Shown here piece by piece: positions 4,232 to 7,064 of a stretch of 7,064 nucleotides of DNA. Origin of the DNA: Candidatus Omnitrophota bacterium (GTDB taxonomy: Bacteria; Omnitrophota; Gorgyraeia; B26-G9); NCBI GenBank assembly GCA_022013205.1, contig JAKLQT010000158.1:1-7064 (forward strand), given 5' to 3'. Both the position numbers and the translations under genes were made by a program. The notes below the pieces were generated by a model, which saw nothing but the letters and a program-made list of their open reading frames with translations, was not told the origin of the DNA and ran no database searches. The stretch's first letter is position 1. Every line of letters begins with the position of its first letter.

Positions 4232-7064
4232 TTATATTGCTTGTCTCATCAAAACTAATCCACTATTAATACTAATATTTGATTTTAAATCATAAGCTGT
4301 TGCTTCACTTATTTTCATATTGCTTTCAAGCAAGCCTTTCACATTTTCCATTGAATATATTTCTACTATTACGCTATCTATTTTTACTTGCGAATAAACA
4401 AAATTTATGAATGAATCAAGCCATGCTGAGGCAACCACTTCCTTATCATTAAGATAATCACGCAGCCCATTCTCTGAGGCAAACACAAACTCATTATTAA
4501 TTTTAACTGTGCGGCTTAAGTCATATAAACCTTTTTTAACTTTTTCCCGCACAGATGGATTTAGTTGAGAAACAAGCTGCGATATTCTCTTCCAATACTC
4601 ATCAGGAATTGAATCAAGGCCTTCATCCTTACCATAAAGAGGCATAAGATCTCCTTTTGCCGTATAAATTATCAGGCGCCATAGTTCAGCCGCCGCCTTT
4701 TCTATAATCTCATCCTGAGTAAGCTTACTAACATCCCAATCAATTGTATAACTTATTCCCTTTACACCAAGGTTCTTCCAGTCTTTCTTAAACCGATTAA
4801 AAGTTGCTTTAGCCCGAAACTGCAGATGCGGGGTTTGCATATAAGCAACAGTAATCTCCTCTTTAGCTAAATCATGTTTTATCTGTTTAATATAAGGAAT
4901 CGCCAGTTCAAAGTTCTCCGCAGTATTGGTTGAATCAGTTTCTAGATATATATCATTCTCATCAAGCGAGACATTCATTTGTTTTGCAAGCACGCGCATT
5001 ATCTGATTTATAATCTCTGATTCAGAACGGGGAATAATTTTTTTATACTCAGTCCTATCCGGCTGATTATTCAGCGCTTCTAAATCAACCGTTCCATTAC
5101 GTCCCGGCAATCGCAGATTACGAAGATCATCATCCGGGGTAATAAAGACTCCCTCATCAATTTCAAAATCAAATCCTGCTTTTTGCGCCGCCTCAAACAA
5201 AGGAAAGGTGCAACTCCCATAGCCGCCGGCAATCAATATCTTATTGATTTTTTTCGCGTTATATAATCTAAGCGCTTCTTTAAAGGTTTCAATGTCATAA
5301 TTTCCGCATAAAAGCAATAGATCAGCCTTCAATTCGCTAAATGTGCTGTCCTGAGCGTTCAATAAAGCTACTGGTGATGAAATATAAGATATACTCATTG
5401 CTTCAACTCGACTGCGATCTTTTCCATAAAATACAGTCCCTGCTAAATCCTGCGCAGAAAAATTAAATTCTAGATCACTTGGACGTGGAATAATAATAAT
5501 TTCATCTAATTTCATAATTACATTAAATGGCTGGTTTGCCGCGTAAAGCGAGTTTATAAACTTTGCTGCTTTATTCACATATTCTTTCCCTTTAAAAACC
5601 AGTGAAGCAAATTTCTCAGTCCCCGGATACATAGCAAATTCAGGATTAAAAATCGGAAAATCATAAAAGTGCAGATGCATATGAAAGCTATTAAATCTTG
5701 GACCAGCCAATAAACTGTTATGCAATAATGTCGCTTTTGGATCGTTCAACTTTATTAATAAAGAATTCATATCCAAAAAATCCTGCTCCCTAATTACCTG
5801 CGCCTTTGCCTGCTTAGGGACAATAAGCATATGATTTTCAAATATAGGGGCATTGTTCACACCTATATACCAGATATTTCCATTCAAGTTTATTTCATCT
5901 ATCAAATGTGCCGGATTAATATTCTCGTATAGCTTAGTAAAATTGAACTCTTGCGGATTAAAAGGAAACACTACTTTATTTTCATTATGCCAGGGATAAG
6001 CCTCGGTATTAATAGTTGAATGAAAAGCTGATTCAAAAAATCTGTACTTATTAACAGTCTGTTCAGTTGCAACTATACCCTTCGTTTGAGCGGAAGTAAC
6101 ATTCATTTTTGATTCATTCTGAGTTATCTTTTTCCATAAGCCCCTAATATTTGCTTTTAAATTTGAATTGTTATCTCTACTTGGGACAATCTCAATATCA
6201 ACCTTATATTTTTTTTGAGAAAATCTCAAAATGCCGCGCTTTTCTAAAGGCTGCAACGTTACAGCAACATCAAAATCGCCTGTTTTTTTAATTAAGGGAA
6301 CTGCAGCACAAAAATTATCAGTTGACACTTTAATCTTTACAATAGCCGGACGTATACCTTGTTCCTTTATTTTGCTCTTAACCTTTTCCTTAATTAATTT
6401 TTTCACCTGTTTTGAACCCGTTGACGGATTCTCTAACACTGAAGGCTGATAACTTAATTCTTCTCTTAAATACAAGAGAAAAAGAACAATACCACCAATA
6501 ATTGCAAGTGCAAAATAAATCACCAGAGAAAGTCTTGGATAAGTGTTCTCAAAATCTTTAACCATTTCCGACAAAACGCTATTTCCATCCCCTGCCCAGC
6601 CAAGGCTATAATTTAAAACAACAAATGCCGAAGATAGCAACATAATAACAATGGATTTTAAAATCGGTGATTTATCTTTTATTAAAGGTATTGTCTTAGA
6701 AGTATGTTTTTCTTTTATATTTCCTATGTATTCACGCGCGGCAGTAAAAAAAGCAGAAAAGCTGATAAATGCCCCTCCTAATATCCCTCCTAATAAAGAA
6801 GACAAAAATATCCAGTAAAAACCATTGTCACTAAATGTAGCATTTGCGCTGGTAAGCACATATAAAGGTAATCCTAATATACACTGTCCCATTAATAAAA
6901 GAGCTGCCCCCTTTATTTTCGAAAGATTATTTCTAAAATAATTCTGTTTTGTTATTAAATCATTTTCATACTTTAAAACCGGGGGTTTTTTTATCGCTTC
7001 TCTTTCGTATATAATCGCGAAATTATTCAAAAGCACTTGAGTATCAGCCTGAATAGCAGGACAA
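4232..7064 (-). CDS. C-terminal part of a large membrane protein with HIT-like (GDP-hexose phosphorylase-type) and DUF218 domains
   Basis: The frame ends with TAA at 4232-4234 and is open to the right edge. GTG 7036 gives 934 residues, but nine more codons precede it without a stop, and only a poorly placed AGG lies upstream. The true start is therefore probably outside the window. Residues are numbered from GTG 7036. Four membrane helices lie near 43-63, 74-98, 124-144 and 168-190. A Lys-rich segment (205-225) and an unassigned region follow. Residues 332-560 look like a HIT-superfamily domain of the GDPGP1/VTC2 type: WYIGVNNAPIFENHMLIVPK at 389-408, and N449-S-F-H-M-H-L-H-F-Y with His452/454/456. 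Residues 565-800 look like DUF218: LLLLCG (573-578), ILIAGG (600-605), SESE (671-674), E-T-D-S-T-N-T-A-E-N (699-708) and P736-H, R741-A. The tail (800-934) is unrecognised. Substrates are unknown. DUF218 proteins often act at the envelope, and the HIT-like part suggests nucleotide-sugar phosphorolysis or nucleotidyl transfer. Confidence 0.85.
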   Translation of the reverse strand, partial: CPAIQADTQVLLNNFAIIYEREAIKKPPVLKYENDLITKQNYFRNNLSKIKGAALLLMGQCILGLPLYVLTSANATFSDNGFYWIFLSSLLGGILGGAFISFSAFFTAAREYIGNIKEKHTSKTIPLIKDKSPILKSIVIMLLSSAFVVLNYSLGWAGDGNSVLSEMVKDFENTYPRLSLVIYFALAIIGGIVLFLLYLREELSYQPSVLENPSTGSKQVKKLIKEKVKSKIKEQGIRPAIVKIKVSTDNFCAAVPLIKKTGDFDVAVTLQPLEKRGILRFSQKKYKVDIEIVPSRDNNSNLKANIRGLWKKITQNESKMNVTSAQTKGIVATEQTVNKYRFFESAFHSTINTEAYPWHNENKVVFPFNPQEFNFTKLYENINPAHLIDEINLNGNIWYIGVNNAPIFENHMLIVPKQAKAQVIREQDFLDMNSLLIKLNDPKATLLHNSLLAGPRFNSFHMHLHFYDFPIFNPEFAMYPGTEKFASLVFKGKEYVNKAAKFINSLYAANQPFNVIMKLDEIIIIPRPSDLEFNFSAQDLAGTVFYGKDRSRVEAMSISYISSPVALLNAQDSTFSELKADLLLLCGNYDIETFKEALRLYNAKKINKILIAGGYGSCTFPLFEAAQKAGFDFEIDEGVFITPDDDLRNLRLPGRNGTVDLEALNNQPDRTEYKKIIPRSESEIINQIMRVLAKQMNVSLDENDIYLETDSTNTAENFELAIPYIKQIKHDLAKEEITVAYMQTPHLQFRAKATFNRFKKDWKNLGVKGISYTIDWDVSKLTQDEIIEKAAAELWRLIIYTAKGDLMPLYGKDEGLDSIPDEYWKRISQLVSQLNPSVREKVKKGLYDLSRTVKINNEFVFASENGLRDYLNDKEVVASAWLDSFINFVYSQVKIDSVIVEIYSMENVKGLLESNMKISEATAYDLKSNISINSGLVLMRQAI
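4637..5344 (-). other. DUF218 (YdcF/SanA/ElyC-like) domain of the large protein
   Basis: Residues about 565-800 carry the expected order of DUF218 motifs: a hydrophobic strand ending in CG, A-L-R-L-Y, I-L-I-A-G-G, a Ser-Glu helix start, E-x-D-S-x-N-T-x-E-N, and P-H-x-x-x-R-A. Between the GG and Ser-Glu motifs there are about 65 residues instead of a short loop. DUF218 is linked to envelope and peptidoglycan-precursor functions in enteric bacteria; the reaction here is not known. Confidence 0.75.
5357..6043 (-). other. HIT-superfamily domain, GDP-hexose phosphorylase (GDPGP1/VTC2)-like
   Basis: Residues about 332-560. The strand N-N-A-P-I-F-E-N-H-M-L-I-V-P-K matches the N-V-S-P-I-x-x-G-H-x-L-L-V-P segment of GDP-galactose/glucose phosphorylases. 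The later N-S-L-L-A-G-P-R-F-N-S-F-H-M-H-L-H matches their N-S-L-x-x-x-x-x-x-N-H-L-H segment. The motif H452-M-H454-L-H456-F-Y fits the HIT pattern exactly; the middle His would be the nucleophile by family analogy. Confidence 0.65.
6467..6910 (-). other. Four-helix membrane segment of the large protein
   Basis: Residues about 43-190 contain four hydrophobic stretches of 20-25 residues. The linker between helices 2 and 3 (about 99-123) and the one after helix 4 are Lys/Arg-rich. By the positive-inside rule both lie in the cytosol, which would place the HIT-like and DUF218 domains there too. Confidence 0.65.

Noticed and set aside
6231..6449. 72-codon open frame on the plus strand
   Set aside because: It is antisense to the linker region of the large protein and has no independent support.

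Overview
This is an AT-rich bacterial window in which every gene I can support lies on the minus strand, so transcription runs from high to low coordinates. It holds the C-terminal part of a very large multidomain protein, a regulatory intergenic region of 429 bases, and a sugar-use operon that runs off the left edge. The mix of a long membrane/HIT/DUF218 fusion protein, a cation-coupled glycoside transporter with a secreted glycosidase, and short tandem repeats between genes suggests an uncultured lineage such as Candidatus Omnitrophota. That placement is an inference from style, not from a marker gene.

Right part (4232 to the right edge): one reading frame, open to the edge, with four predicted membrane helices, a Lys-rich linker, a HIT-superfamily domain resembling GDP-hexose phosphorylases (His-x-His-x-His), a DUF218 (YdcF/SanA/ElyC-like) domain and an unassigned C-terminal tail. 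The usable GTG at 7036 is probably not the true start.

Middle (3803-4231): just after the large gene come three kinds of short repeat: a C-rich imperfect repeat, a four-unit heptamer array, and a perfect 12-bp tandem copy of a palindrome. Then come a near-consensus sigma70-type promoter (TTGACA, 17 bp, TATAAA), an imperfect 20-bp tandem repeat, a second isolated TATAAT, a 16-bp LacI-family-like operator, and a strong intrinsic terminator that lies about 115 bases before the transporter start. The terminator is downstream of the promoter and upstream of the operon, so the region looks like a regulated or attenuated leader, or alternatively a small RNA unit.

Left part (1-3802): a GPH/MelB-type sugar:cation symporter, a secreted clan GH-A glycosidase-like enzyme with a GH2-type catalytic barrel, and the first 69 codons of another exported protein. 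They follow one another with 43-nt and 3-nt gaps, as expected of one operon. The simple model is that the exported enzyme and its small partner release or bind a saccharide outside the inner membrane, and the symporter imports it under control of a LacI-type repressor encoded elsewhere.
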